A stretch of DNA of 64,000 nucleotides from Arthrobacter sp. Leaf337 (GCF_001423745.1 NZ_LMPC01000006.1:97922-161921); one strand, 5' to 3'. Counted from the stretch's first letter, positions 9,156 through 17,760 are shown. The notes: generated by a model not told the origin, from the letters alone. Program-made: numbers and translations.

Positions 9156-9551
9156 ATGGACTGCACCAAGGACCCGCGCGTGGACCACTACATCGACGCA
9201 CTCCCGCCCTGGCAGCAAGCCATCTGCCGGCAGGTCCGCGACCTGGTCCACGCCACCGATCCCGACGTCGCCGAAACCATCAAACGCACCGTGCAGCCCT
9301 ACTTCGTCCTGGACGGGAACATCTGCGCCCTCCTTGCTGCGAAGGACCACGTCAACGTTTTCATGTACGACGGCGGCATCGTCCCGGATCCGCACGGCAT
9401 CATCACTGCCGGGCACACCAACAAAACGGCCCGCACCGTCGCGTTCCGCGAGGGCGAGGCCGTAAACGAGGAAGCACTCGGCGAGATGTTCAGGGCCATC
9501 ATCGCCAACAACCGGGCCGGCGGTTGGCGGAAGCTCAAGGGCGCCGAATAG
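9156..9551 (+). CDS. DUF1801 domain protein
   Basis: Small soluble protein of 131 residues with the DUF1801/YdhG-like fold pattern: VDHYIDALPPWQQAICRQVRDLVHATDPDVAETIKRTV, then a central FVLDGN…LLAAKDHVNVFMYDGG strand pair and a C-terminal ARTVAFREGEAVNEEALGEMFRAIIANNR helix. The domain is widespread, and its biochemical role is not established. It lies 17 bases after the DUF664 gene on the same strand, so they are probably co-transcribed. Confidence 0.82.
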   Translation: MDCTKDPRVDHYIDALPPWQQAICRQVRDLVHATDPDVAETIKRTVQPYFVLDGNICALLAAKDHVNVFMYDGGIVPDPHGIITAGHTNKTARTVAFREGEAVNEEALGEMFRAIIANNRAGGWRKLKGAE

Positions 9552-9638
9552 CCGGTGCGGCGGCGAACGTTCACCACCAGCTCTGAGGTGCCCCCTGCCC
9601 CACGTGCTTGCCGCGCGCACCTCGCCGGAGCATAATGG

Positions 9639-9671
9639 TTAGCAGAGCTAATTAGCAATGCTAAGTATATT
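9639..9671 (+). promoter_or_regulatory. twin palindromic operator and -10 upstream of marR-MFS
   Basis: Two perfect 13-bp inverted repeats lie end to end: TTAGCAGAGCTAA at 9639-9651 and TTAGCAATGCTAA at 9652-9664. Both have identical five-base arms, TTAGC and GCTAA. A -10-like TATATT (9666-9671) follows at once, then AGGAGG at 9673-9678 and the GTG at 9690. This is the expected geometry for an autoregulating MarR repressor. Confidence 0.75.
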
Positions 9672-9689
9672 CAGGAGGCGCACCACGCG

Positions 9690-10157
9690 GTGACAGCAAC
9701 GGACAAGGAACCCACGGGCAGCGAGGCAAGGGACAGCATCAAGCCGGACATTCTGGCCATCGACCTTCGGACAGCGGTGATGCGCACTTCCCGCAGGCTC
9801 CGCGTCGAGGCAACCGGCGACGTCATTACGCCGGGCCAGTACACGGTCCTGGCCCAACTGAACGGCTACGGCCCGCAGACCCTACGCGAACTGGCTGAAC
9901 GCGAGCACGTGCAGGCGCCGTCCATGACCCGGATCGTCAACGCACTCACGGAACAAGGCTTTGTCACGCGGACCGCGCATCCGCGCGACGGCCGCCAGGT
10001 CCAGGTGGGAATTACCCCGGCCGGCGCGGCCATCCTGGCCGAGGCCCGTGAGCAGCGGACCGCCTGGCTGGCCCGGCGTGTGGCGGGCCTGAACGACGAA
10101 GACCGCCGGATCCTGAGCCGCGCCGCCCACATCATGCAGCAGCTGAGCGCCAAATGA
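9690..10157 (+). CDS. MarR-family transcriptional repressor
   Basis: Winged-helix dimeric regulator of 155 residues. The DNA-binding core is visible in TLRELAEREHVQAPSMTRIVNAL, the wing in GFVTRTAHPRDGRQVQVGITPAG, and the flanking helices form the dimer. The GTG start at 9690 has AGGAGG eleven bases upstream. Its TGA overlaps the ATG of an MFS exporter by four bases, so repressor and pump are translationally coupled. MarR proteins in this setting commonly release DNA on binding a toxic small molecule that the pump exports. The twin palindrome at 9639-9664 is the probable binding site. Confidence 0.93.
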   Translation: MTATDKEPTGSEARDSIKPDILAIDLRTAVMRTSRRLRVEATGDVITPGQYTVLAQLNGYGPQTLRELAEREHVQAPSMTRIVNALTEQGFVTRTAHPRDGRQVQVGITPAGAAILAEAREQRTAWLARRVAGLNDEDRRILSRAAHIMQQLSAK

Positions 10158-11410
10158 GCGCCATGTTCCAGGCACTGGAGAACCCCAACTACCGTCTGTG
10201 GGCGGGAGGCGCACTTGTCTCCAACATCGGCACGTGGATGCAGCGCATCGCGCAGGACTGGCTGGTACTGACCGTCCTCACCAACCATTCCGGCACCGCC
10301 GTCGGCATCACCACTGGCCTGCAGTTCCTGCCGATGCTGCTGCTTGGCCCCTACGGCGGCGTGCTCGCAGACCGGCACCGCAAACGCCTGATACTGCTGT
10401 GGACCCAGCTGGCGATGGGTCTGTGCGGGCTGGCCATCGGACTCCTGGTGGTCACCGGCACCGCCCAGTTGTGGCACGCCTACCTGGCTGCATTATGCCT
10501 GGGACTGGCCAGCGCCATTGACGCACCCGCCCGCCAGTCGTTCGTCTCGGAGCTGGTGGGGCAGGACAGCGTGGCCAATGCGGTGGCGCTGAACTCCGCG
10601 TCCTTCAACACGGCCCGGCTCACCGGTCCAGCCATCGCCGGCGTCCTAATTGCCTGGGTCGGAACCGGCCCGGTGTTCCTCATCAACGCAGCCAGTTTCG
10701 CCGCCGTCATCATCTCGCTGTTCCGGATCCGCACCTCGGAACTGGCCCCGACCACACTGGCAGTCCGCGGCAAGCACCAGGTTGCCGAGGGCCTGCGCTA
10801 CGTGCGGAGCCGGCCGGACCTGGTGCTCATCCTGGTCATGGTGGGGGTACTTGGGGCCTTCGGCATGAACTTCCCGATCACCAACGCGCTGATGTCCACC
10901 GCGGTATTCGGGGCGGGTCCCGGGGAGTTCGGGCTGCTGGGCTCCATCATGGCCGTCGGGACCCTGGCCGGCGCCCTGCTCGCGGCCCGCCGCTCCGGCC
11001 CCCGGCTGCGCTTTATGCTCGGCGGCGCCCTGGGACTCGGGTTTTTCACGCTGATCGGCAGCGTGTCGCCGTCGTTCTGGCTCTACGCCGCAGTGCTGAT
11101 ACCGGTGGGCCTGGCGTCCATCACCTTCCTGAACAGCTGCAACACCAGCATCCAGCTCTCCGTGGAACCGCAGTTCCGTGGACGCGTACTGGCCCTCTAC
11201 CTGGCCGTCCTGCAGGGCGGCACCGCCGTCGGCGCTCCTCTTATGGGGTGGATCGGCACCGAGTTCGGTGCCCGATGGTCAGTCGCCGCCGGCGGTGCGG
11301 TGGTGCTGCTGACAGGCCTGCTCTCCATCATCGCGGTCAGCCGGCGAAGTCAGCTGACGTTCCGGGCACAGCTTCGGACCGCGTTTCCCGGAAGGCGCGC
11401 CAGCACCTGA
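10154..11410 (+). CDS. MFS exporter (EntS/MFS_3-like)
   Basis: Major facilitator with about 12 transmembrane segments and 418 residues. The N-terminus FQALENPNYRLWAGGALVSNIGTWMQRIAQDWLVL is typical of the MFS_3 branch that contains enterobactin-exporter-like proteins. The A-motif loop between helices 2 and 3 is GVLADRHRKR. It is coupled by an ATGA overlap to the MarR gene, so drug or metabolite efflux under MarR control is the natural reading. The actual substrate cannot be told from sequence. Confidence 0.9.
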   Translation: MSAMFQALENPNYRLWAGGALVSNIGTWMQRIAQDWLVLTVLTNHSGTAVGITTGLQFLPMLLLGPYGGVLADRHRKRLILLWTQLAMGLCGLAIGLLVVTGTAQLWHAYLAALCLGLASAIDAPARQSFVSELVGQDSVANAVALNSASFNTARLTGPAIAGVLIAWVGTGPVFLINAASFAAVIISLFRIRTSELAPTTLAVRGKHQVAEGLRYVRSRPDLVLILVMVGVLGAFGMNFPITNALMSTAVFGAGPGEFGLLGSIMAVGTLAGALLAARRSGPRLRFMLGGALGLGFFTLIGSVSPSFWLYAAVLIPVGLASITFLNSCNTSIQLSVEPQFRGRVLALYLAVLQGGTAVGAPLMGWIGTEFGARWSVAAGGAVVLLTGLLSIIAVSRRSQLTFRAQLRTAFPGRRAST

Positions 11411-11471
11411 GGGTCTCGGACGCGTAGTCCGGGCTGGGCGGGCACCGGGTTTCGACTGCCTCAACCACCCC

Positions 11472-11560
11472 CGTTTACGAAACGTACAACAATCCTCCAG
11501 GCCTCCGTTTAGTGTTGGTGCAGCAGATCACGAAACCGATTACGTAAACCGTTTGCGTAA
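11472..11560 (+). promoter_or_regulatory. candidate LacI operators and promoter
   Basis: Two palindromes precede the LacI gene. At 11472-11484 CGTTT-ACG-AAACG is perfect. At 11540-11560 the outer arms TTACG and CGTAA flank AAACCGTTT, giving nine of ten matched pairs about a central C. A -35-like TTGGTG (11515-11520) with a weak -10 (GATTAC, 11538-11543) lies between them. LacI-family sites often have this AAACG/CGTTT character. The rest of 11411-11614 shows nothing further. Confidence 0.6.
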
Positions 11561-11614
11561 CAGCGTTTTCGGTCAGCATTTCGAAGCCAGCAACACCCGC
11601 GAGGAGAATCAACA

Positions 11615-12610
11615 GTGGTAACCATCAGGGACGTCGCCAAGCACGCCGGCGTATCTCCCGCCACCGTCTCGCGGGTGGTCAACGGACTCGTGGGCTACTC
11701 CACCGAGACCCGCGAGCGCGTGGAGGACGCGGTCCGGAGCCTCAGCTACGAAACGGACTACCTGGCCCGCGGCCTCAAAACCCGGCAGACCTCCGTGATC
11801 GGGCTGCTGGCCCCGATGGTCTCGGACGCCCTCGCCTCACAGGTGATGCTTGGTGTGGAACAGGAAGCCCAGGAACGCGGCTACGCCGTGATGCTCGGCC
11901 GCACCGGGGCCAAGTCGGCGTTCATTGCCGGCTACCTGCGGACGCTCCGCACCTACCGGGCGGCCGGCGTCATCCTCATCTCCGCCGTCATCACCCCCGA
12001 AACGCGGCAGCTGCTGGGGCCGAACATCCCCATCATCTCTGTGGCCATCAGCGACAAGTCCGGCTCACCCAGCGTGGCCATCGACGACGAACAGGCAGCC
12101 TACGACGCAACCCGTCACCTGCTGAAGCTCGGCCACCGCCGCATCGGTCTGCTCACCGGCGATCCCGCCTCGATCTACGTCGCCCAGCCCCGCCAGCGCG
12201 GCTACCTCCGTGCCATGGCCGAAGCAAAGCGCACCCCCGTCACGGCCGCCGGCAGCTTCTTCTACGAAAGCGGCGCCCCCGGCCTGGACGAACTCCTCGC
12301 CCAGGAACCGGACCTTACGGCCATCTTCGCCATGAGCGACGAGATGGGCGCCGCCGTGGTGAACGAACTCCAGAAGCGCGGCCGCCGGGTGCCGGAAGAC
12401 GTCTCCGTGCTGGGCTTCGACAACACCTCCACCGCCCTGCACGTCCATCCACCCTTGAGCACCATGGCCCAGCCGCTTGAGGACATGGGCCGGATGGCGG
12501 TGAAGAAACTGCTTCGTTCCCGCGACCTGGGGCCGAAGATCATGCCGCACCAGCTGATCGAACGCGGCTCCACCGCGCCACCCCTACAGCTGGCGCCTCC
12601 GATCAGCTAG
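11615..12610 (+). CDS. LacI-family transcriptional regulator
   Basis: Regulator of 331 residues, the usual length. The N-terminal helix-turn-helix and hinge are clear: VTIRDVAKHAGVSPATVSRV then VNG, ending near residue 60. The periplasmic-binding-protein-like effector domain follows (about 62-325). The GTG start at 11615 has GAGGAG upstream. It precedes a sugar ABC operon ending in a GH13 enzyme, so an alpha-glucoside such as maltose, trehalose or an isomalto-oligosaccharide is the likely inducer class; the exact sugar is inference. It probably also controls itself through the 11540-11560 palindrome. Confidence 0.94.
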   Translation: MVTIRDVAKHAGVSPATVSRVVNGLVGYSTETRERVEDAVRSLSYETDYLARGLKTRQTSVIGLLAPMVSDALASQVMLGVEQEAQERGYAVMLGRTGAKSAFIAGYLRTLRTYRAAGVILISAVITPETRQLLGPNIPIISVAISDKSGSPSVAIDDEQAAYDATRHLLKLGHRRIGLLTGDPASIYVAQPRQRGYLRAMAEAKRTPVTAAGSFFYESGAPGLDELLAQEPDLTAIFAMSDEMGAAVVNELQKRGRRVPEDVSVLGFDNTSTALHVHPPLSTMAQPLEDMGRMAVKKLLRSRDLGPKIMPHQLIERGSTAPPLQLAPPIS

Positions 12611-12763
12611 CACCCCGCACTACGCATCACACCCACCCCCTCCCACCGGCGACGTCCGGCACCCACCGTGCCGCCGCCGTCGCACTCCCCCGCGCCCAAA
12701 ATCCAAGCGCCCTGAAACAGGGCCCCAACCAAGTACCCCAAACCAAACCACAAGGAGCAACAC
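12611..12763 (+). promoter_or_regulatory. C-rich leader with short hairpin between LacI gene and sugar operon
   Basis: This 153-base spacer is strikingly rich in C and poor in G on the coding strand, especially 12611-12660 and 12720-12760. It contains a perfect hairpin, GCCCTG-AAA-CAGGGC (12709-12723), with no U-run after it. AAGGAG then precedes the ATG at 12764. A C-rich, unstructured transcript could act as a Rho-loading or processing region that sets lower regulator and higher binding-protein expression; that is inference. Confidence 0.4.
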
Positions 12764-14083
12764 ATGAGGCAGCGCAGCCGGACCTGGCAGACTCTTCTCA
12801 CCACCACCGCACTCGTGACGGCCGCCGCCGTCTCGCTCACGGCCTGCGGCGGAACCGCGCAGGAACCGAAGGCGAGCGCCAACGCCGCCGCGGCGTTCGA
12901 AGGCAAGGGCCCCATCAACTACGTCTCCAACCGCGACGCCTCGGGCGCGGCGAACAAGAGCATCGAGGAATGGAACGCCGCCCACCCGGACGAAAAGGTC
13001 ACGTTCATCGAACTGCCGGACTCCGCGGACCAGCAGCGCCAGCAGCTCATCCAGAACGCCCAGATCAAGTCGGACACGTTCAGCGTGCTCAACCTGGACG
13101 TGGTGTGGACCTCCGAGTTCGCCGCCAACAAGTGGATCATGCCGCTGCCCGAAGACGCCGTCCCCGCGGACCAGATGATTCCCGCCACCGTCAACGCCGC
13201 CACGTACCGGGACACCCTCTTCGGCGCCCCGTACTACACCGACGGCGCCCTGTTCTACTTCCGCTCCGACCTGCTCAGGGCCGCCGGCATCGCCGCCCCG
13301 CCCAAGACCTGGGACGAGATGAAGGCCGCCTGCGCCAAGATCCTGGCCCTCCCCGAAACCGCCGGAATGTCCTGCTACACCGGCCAGTTCGACAAGAACG
13401 AGGCACTCACCGTCAACTTCTCCGAGGCCGTGGCTTCCGCCGGCGGCTCCGTTGTGGACGCCGAGGGCAAGCCCACCGTGAACACCGCCGAAGCCAAGAA
13501 AGGACTGAACCTCCTGGTGGACGGCTTCAAGGACGGCATGTTCCCGTCCGACGCCATCACCTACCTCGAAGAGCAGGGACGCCGCGCGTTCCAGGACGGC
13601 AAAGTGGTCTTCCTGCGGAACTGGCCGTTCCTCTACGCCTCCCTGAGCGCCACCGACGGCTCCAGCAAGGTGGCCGGCAAGTTCGGCATCACCTCCATCC
13701 CGGGCACCGACGGCCCCGGCGTCTCCACCCTGGGCGGCCGCAACCTGGCCGTCTCCCCGTTCACCGCCAACAAGGCCACCGCCCTGGAATTCATCAAGTT
13801 CTTCACGAGCGAGGAGCAGGCCCAGAAGCGCCTGTCCCTCAGCTCCCGCGCCCCGGCCTACGCCTCCCTGTACGAGGACCCGGCCGTGGTGGCCAAGCGC
13901 CCGTTCTTCCCCACCCTGCTGGAATCCCTGAACAACGCCCAGCCCCGCCCGAAGGTTGTGCAGTACGGCGCCACCACCAAGGCGATCCAGGAAGAGGCCT
14001 ACGCCGCCATCACCGGCGAAAAGGACACGGACACCGCCCTGGCAGCCATGCAGGCCAAGCTCGAAGAAATTTCCGCCAAATGA
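12764..14083 (+). CDS. sugar ABC transporter substrate-binding lipoprotein
   Basis: Extracellular sugar-binding protein (SBP family 1, MalE-like) of 439 residues. The lipoprotein signal has Arg residues, a hydrophobic stretch and the lipobox LTAC near residues 25-28. The mature part has family features such as a central GAPYYTDGALFYFRSDLL and the C-terminal AITGEKDTDTALAAMQAKLEEI. Good AAGGAG ribosome-binding bases support the start. Its stop overlaps the ATG of the first permease (ATGA). It captures an oligosaccharide for the two permeases that follow; no ATPase gene is in the operon, so a shared MsiK-type ATPase encoded elsewhere is expected. Confidence 0.94.
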   Translation: MRQRSRTWQTLLTTTALVTAAAVSLTACGGTAQEPKASANAAAAFEGKGPINYVSNRDASGAANKSIEEWNAAHPDEKVTFIELPDSADQQRQQLIQNAQIKSDTFSVLNLDVVWTSEFAANKWIMPLPEDAVPADQMIPATVNAATYRDTLFGAPYYTDGALFYFRSDLLRAAGIAAPPKTWDEMKAACAKILALPETAGMSCYTGQFDKNEALTVNFSEAVASAGGSVVDAEGKPTVNTAEAKKGLNLLVDGFKDGMFPSDAITYLEEQGRRAFQDGKVVFLRNWPFLYASLSATDGSSKVAGKFGITSIPGTDGPGVSTLGGRNLAVSPFTANKATALEFIKFFTSEEQAQKRLSLSSRAPAYASLYEDPAVVAKRPFFPTLLESLNNAQPRPKVVQYGATTKAIQEEAYAAITGEKDTDTALAAMQAKLEEISAK

Positions 14084-15114
14084 CGGTCACCACCGCTCCC
14101 GCTCCGCGGAACCAGACTCCCGGCAAGCCCGGCACGCCCGGAAAGAAGCCCGGTAAGTCCCGCACGCCCGGGGAGGGCCGCATGGCCGCCATGCTGCTCT
14201 CCCCCACCCTCCTGGTGCTGGCCCTGGTGATCGTGTACCCGCTCATCTCGGCCATCCACCAGTCCCTCTTCCGTGCCGAGTCCGGCCTGGACGCGGACGG
14301 GTTCGTCACCGAGGGCGAGGCCTTCGTGGGCCTGGCCAACTACGCGGACCTGTTCGTGGGCGAATCCGGCCGGCGCTTCCTCAACGCCTTCGGCAATACC
14401 ACGTTCTTCACCGTCAGCACCGTCCTGCTGGAAACCGTCCTGGGCCTGTGTCTGGCCCTGGCCATGAACCGGGCGTTCCGCGGCCGGTCCTTCCTCCGCG
14501 CCAGCATCCTGGTGCCATGGGCCGTGCCCACCGCTGTGTCAGGCCTGCTGTGGCGCTGGATCTTCCAGTCGGACGGCATCGCCAACACCATGCTGGGCAG
14601 CGAAATCCTCTGGACCGCCGAAGGCACCGCCTCCAAGCTGGCCGTGATCATCGCCGAGGTGTGGAAGACCGCACCGTTCATCGGCCTCCTGGTCCTGGCC
14701 GGCATGCAGATCATCCCCGAGGAGGTGTACGAGGCCGCGAAGATCGACGGCGCGGGCTGGTGGCGCCAGCTCGGCTCCATCACACTCCCCCTGGTGAAGC
14801 CGACGCTCCTGGTGGCCGTGCTGTTCCGCATGCTCGATGCCCTGCGGATGTTCGACCTCCCGTTCGTCCTCATCGGCCCCGGCAAGGAATCCGTGGAAAC
14901 CCTCTCCATGCTCGCCTGGGACGAATCCAACCAGCTGCGCTACGGCTCCGCCTCCGCGTTCGCCGTCGTGCTCTTCCTGTACGTGGCCGTCGTCGCGATC
15001 GTTTTCGTGAAAGTGCTGGGCACGGACGTCACCGGCGCAAACCGGCTGCGCCCGGTAAAGAACCGCCAGAAGCGCAAGGCAACCCGTTCACAGAAGGCCG
15101 AGGCCACCCGATGA
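14080..15114 (+). CDS. sugar ABC transporter permease (MalF-like)
   Basis: First membrane subunit of the sugar importer, 344 residues and about six transmembrane helices. The first ~35 residues are a Pro/Gly/Lys-rich cytoplasmic lead. The EAA motif is EEVYEAAKIDGAGWWRQLGS, which contacts the ATPase. The start is the ATG at 14080 that overlaps the binding-protein stop; the long open frame upstream of it is a Pro/Arg-rich shadow of the binding-protein gene. It ends in a Lys/Arg-rich tail and overlaps the next permease by ATGA. Confidence 0.93.
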   Translation: MTVTTAPAPRNQTPGKPGTPGKKPGKSRTPGEGRMAAMLLSPTLLVLALVIVYPLISAIHQSLFRAESGLDADGFVTEGEAFVGLANYADLFVGESGRRFLNAFGNTTFFTVSTVLLETVLGLCLALAMNRAFRGRSFLRASILVPWAVPTAVSGLLWRWIFQSDGIANTMLGSEILWTAEGTASKLAVIIAEVWKTAPFIGLLVLAGMQIIPEEVYEAAKIDGAGWWRQLGSITLPLVKPTLLVAVLFRMLDALRMFDLPFVLIGPGKESVETLSMLAWDESNQLRYGSASAFAVVLFLYVAVVAIVFVKVLGTDVTGANRLRPVKNRQKRKATRSQKAEATR

Positions 15115-16040
15115 CCATCTCCGAACTCCGCAGCCTCGCCACCGATTCCGGCACGCGCGGCGGCAAGCGCACCGCCGACAGGCAAAACGCAGGCGCTCCC
15201 CTGCCCACGAAGAAGAAACGCACCTGGCGCTCCTACTCCGTATACGCCGGACTGGTGCTGATCTTCGCCTACTGCCTGGCGCCGTTCTACTGGATGATCG
15301 TCTCCAGCCTCCGCCGCACCGCGGACATCTTCGACAACACCCTCCTGCCCGCGCCGTTCTCCCTCGAAAACTACGTGAAGGTGTTCGACGGCTCCACCAT
15401 GTTCGGCCAGGCCCTGCTCAACAGCCTGATCGTGGCCGGCACCACCACGGTGTTCGCCCTGGTGCTGGGTGTGTTCGCCGCCTACGCCATCTCCCGGCTG
15501 AACTTCCGGTTCAAGTCGGTGATCCTCGGCGTTATTATTGCGACGTCGATGTTCCCCGGCATCTCGGTGGTGGTCCCGCTGCTGAGGTTCTTCACGGACC
15601 TCGGCTGGATCAACACCTACCAGGCCATGATCATCCCGAACCTGTCCTTCGCCATCCCGCTCGCCGTCTGGAACCTGACCACCTTCATGAAACAGCTGCC
15701 GTTCGACCTCGAGGAAGCGGCCATGATCGACGGCTGCACCAAGTGGCAGGCGTTCCGGAAAGTGCTGCTCCCGCTGGCCGCGCCCGGCGTGTTCACCACC
15801 GCCATCCTGACGTTCATCCACAGCTGGAACGAGTTCATCATCGCCCTCTCGATGATCAACGATCCCAAAATCCAGACCGCCACCGTGGCCATCTCCAAGT
15901 TCACCGGCGCCACCGAATTCCAGGCACCGTTCGGCGAGCAGATGGCCGCCGGCGTGATCGTCACCGTGCCGCTGGTGATCATGGTGCTGATCTTCCAGCG
16001 CCGGATCGTGGAAGGCCTCACCGCCGGAGCCGGCAAATGA
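15111..16040 (+). CDS. sugar ABC transporter permease (MalG-like)
   Basis: Second membrane subunit, 309 residues. The sequence YCLAPFYWMIVSSLRRTADIF after helix 1 and the EAA loop DLEEAAMIDGCTKWQAFRKV are characteristic of the MalG/CUT1 branch. It pairs with the 14080-15114 permease. Both its start and its stop overlap neighbours by ATGA, so the whole binding protein-permease-permease-glucosidase block is translationally coupled. A 40-residue hydrophilic N-terminal extension precedes the first membrane helix. Confidence 0.93.
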   Translation: MTISELRSLATDSGTRGGKRTADRQNAGAPLPTKKKRTWRSYSVYAGLVLIFAYCLAPFYWMIVSSLRRTADIFDNTLLPAPFSLENYVKVFDGSTMFGQALLNSLIVAGTTTVFALVLGVFAAYAISRLNFRFKSVILGVIIATSMFPGISVVVPLLRFFTDLGWINTYQAMIIPNLSFAIPLAVWNLTTFMKQLPFDLEEAAMIDGCTKWQAFRKVLLPLAAPGVFTTAILTFIHSWNEFIIALSMINDPKIQTATVAISKFTGATEFQAPFGEQMAAGVIVTVPLVIMVLIFQRRIVEGLTAGAGK

Positions 16041-17698
16041 CGCACGACGGCGGCACCCCCTCCGCGGGCACAGTCACCGGCGACTGGTGGCAGTCCGCCG
16101 TCATCTACCAGGTGTACCCGCGCTCGTTCGCGGACGGGAACGGCGACGGCGTGGGCGACCTCGCCGGGCTCATCGCCCGCCTGCCGTACATCGCCTCCCT
16201 CGGCGTGGACGGCATCTGGATGACACCCTTCCAGCCCTCCCCGCAGGTGGACCAAGGCTACGACGTCAGCGACTACTGCGGCGTTGACCCGCTCTTCGGC
16301 ACCATGGAACAGTTCGATGCGCTGCTGGAGCTCGCCCACGAACTGGGCCTGCGGGTACTGCTCGACGTCGTCCCCAACCACTGTTCCTCGGCCCACCCGC
16401 TGTTCCAGCAGGCCCTCGCTGCCGGGCCGGGCTCGCCGGAGCGGGACATGTTCCATTTCGTCGAAGGCCGCAGTTCCGGTCCGGACTCGCCCAGCGACCT
16501 GCCGCCCAACAACTGGCAGAGCGTGTTCGGCGGGCGGGCCTGGAGCCGCGCGAACCCGGGCTCCGACACGGACACTCAGTGGTATCTGCACCTCTTCTCC
16601 CCCGGCCAGCCCGACTGGAACTGGCGGAACCCCGCCGTTGGCGACTACTTCGAAGGCGTGCTCCGCTTCTGGTTCGACAAGGGCGTGGACGGCCTCCGGA
16701 TCGACGTCGCACATGGCCTCTTCAAAGCCGACGGCCTGCCCGATGCACCGTCCGCCACCGCGGTTGTGGACGGGCTCCGGGCCAACCCCCTGGTCTCGGA
16801 CCAGGAGGACGTCCACGAGGTGTACCGGCGCTGGCGCACCCTGGCCGAAAAGTACCAGCCGCACCGGCTGCTGGTGGGCGAAGTCAACCTGGAACCGGCC
16901 CGCGCCGCCCGCTACACCCGCGCCGACGAGATGCACCAGGCGTTCGCGTTCGCGTTCGTGAAGCTGGGCTGGGATCCCGCGGCGTGGGCTGAGGTGGGGG
17001 CCGAGCTGGAGGCGGCCCGGCTGCTGCACGGAGCCGCGCCGAGCTGGGCGTTGGAGAACCACGACATTGTCCGCTCCGTGACGCGGTTCGGTGGCGGGAC
17101 CGAGGACAGCGGCGAACAGGGCACCCGCCGCGCCCGGGCCGCTTTGCTGGCCCTGCTTGGCCTGCCCGGCGCAGCCTACCTTTACCAGGGCCAGGAACTC
17201 GGGCTGCCCGAAGTGGACGTCCCGGCGGAAGCCCGGGTGGACCCGATGTGGGCGCGCGGCGGCATCACCCGCGACGGCGCCCGCGTGCCGCTCCCGTGGA
17301 CCGAGTCTGCCGCGGCGAACCACGGGTTCTCGGTGGGCTCCGGCGCGCCGGGTCAGCCCCACAAGCCGTGGCTGCCGCAGCCCGGGGGCTGGGGGCGGTA
17401 CGCCGTTGAAATCCAGCAGCTGGACCCCGGTTCCACGCTCGCGCTGGTGACTGCCGCCGTCGGACTCCGCCGTCAGTTGTGGGAGCAGGGCGTGTTCACC
17501 GCGGACGACGGCGGCAGCTGGCGTGTGGAGGACGGGAACCTGCTGATCTGCGAGCGCAGCCAGCGGTTCCTGGTGGCAGTGGCGATGGGAACCGAAGCGG
17601 TGCGGCTGCCGGCCGGGGCTGTCCTGGCCAGCGCCGAGCCGCTGGATACCAACGGCTGGCTGCAGCCGGACAACGCCGCGTGGGTGCTGCGGGACTGA
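16037..17698 (+). CDS. GH13 alpha-glucosidase / oligo-1,6-glucosidase-like
   Basis: Cytoplasmic alpha-amylase-family hydrolase of 553 residues with no signal peptide. The four family regions are present: DVVPNH, GLRIDVAH with nucleophile Asp223, GEVN with acid/base Glu282, and ENHD with transition-state Asp343. The start VIYQVYPRSFADGNGDGVGDL is typical of GH13 exo-glucosidases acting on short oligosaccharides. It would release glucose from the sugar brought in by the coupled ABC system. ATGA overlap places it fourth in that operon. Sucrose or trehalulose hydrolase activity cannot be excluded, since this subfamily is mixed. Confidence 0.92.
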   Translation: MTHDGGTPSAGTVTGDWWQSAVIYQVYPRSFADGNGDGVGDLAGLIARLPYIASLGVDGIWMTPFQPSPQVDQGYDVSDYCGVDPLFGTMEQFDALLELAHELGLRVLLDVVPNHCSSAHPLFQQALAAGPGSPERDMFHFVEGRSSGPDSPSDLPPNNWQSVFGGRAWSRANPGSDTDTQWYLHLFSPGQPDWNWRNPAVGDYFEGVLRFWFDKGVDGLRIDVAHGLFKADGLPDAPSATAVVDGLRANPLVSDQEDVHEVYRRWRTLAEKYQPHRLLVGEVNLEPARAARYTRADEMHQAFAFAFVKLGWDPAAWAEVGAELEAARLLHGAAPSWALENHDIVRSVTRFGGGTEDSGEQGTRRARAALLALLGLPGAAYLYQGQELGLPEVDVPAEARVDPMWARGGITRDGARVPLPWTESAAANHGFSVGSGAPGQPHKPWLPQPGGWGRYAVEIQQLDPGSTLALVTAAVGLRRQLWEQGVFTADDGGSWRVEDGNLLICERSQRFLVAVAMGTEAVRLPAGAVLASAEPLDTNGWLQPDNAAWVLRD

Positions 17699-17721
17699 GG
17701 TGCTGAGGGCTGCGCGGACCC

Positions 17722-17760
17722 TAGACATGTGACCAATTAGTCACCTATTCTGGACTTGTG
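17722..17760 (+). promoter_or_regulatory. self-regulated leaderless promoter of the ArsR-SRPBCC gene
   Basis: A clear promoter is visible: -35 TAGACA (17722-17727), an 18-base spacer, and -10 TATTCT (17746-17751). The expected start of transcription, six to seven bases later, coincides with the GTG start codon at 17758, so the mRNA should be leaderless. Within the spacer lies the near-palindrome TGACCAATTAGTCA (17730-17743; outer arms TGAC and GTCA are perfect), an ideal place for an ArsR repressor. Confidence 0.72.

Noticed and set aside
12970..14079. Long Pro/Arg/His-rich N-terminal extension of the 14080 permease
   Set aside because: It is the +1 frame of the binding-protein gene. The ATGA overlap and the membrane-protein start fix the permease start at 14080.
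15617..17728. Long minus-strand open frame (703 residues) opposite the GH13 gene
   Set aside because: It mirrors the codon bias of the coupled GH13 and permease genes, has Arg/Gly/His-rich composition and shows no recognisable domain. High GC leaves antisense frames open.
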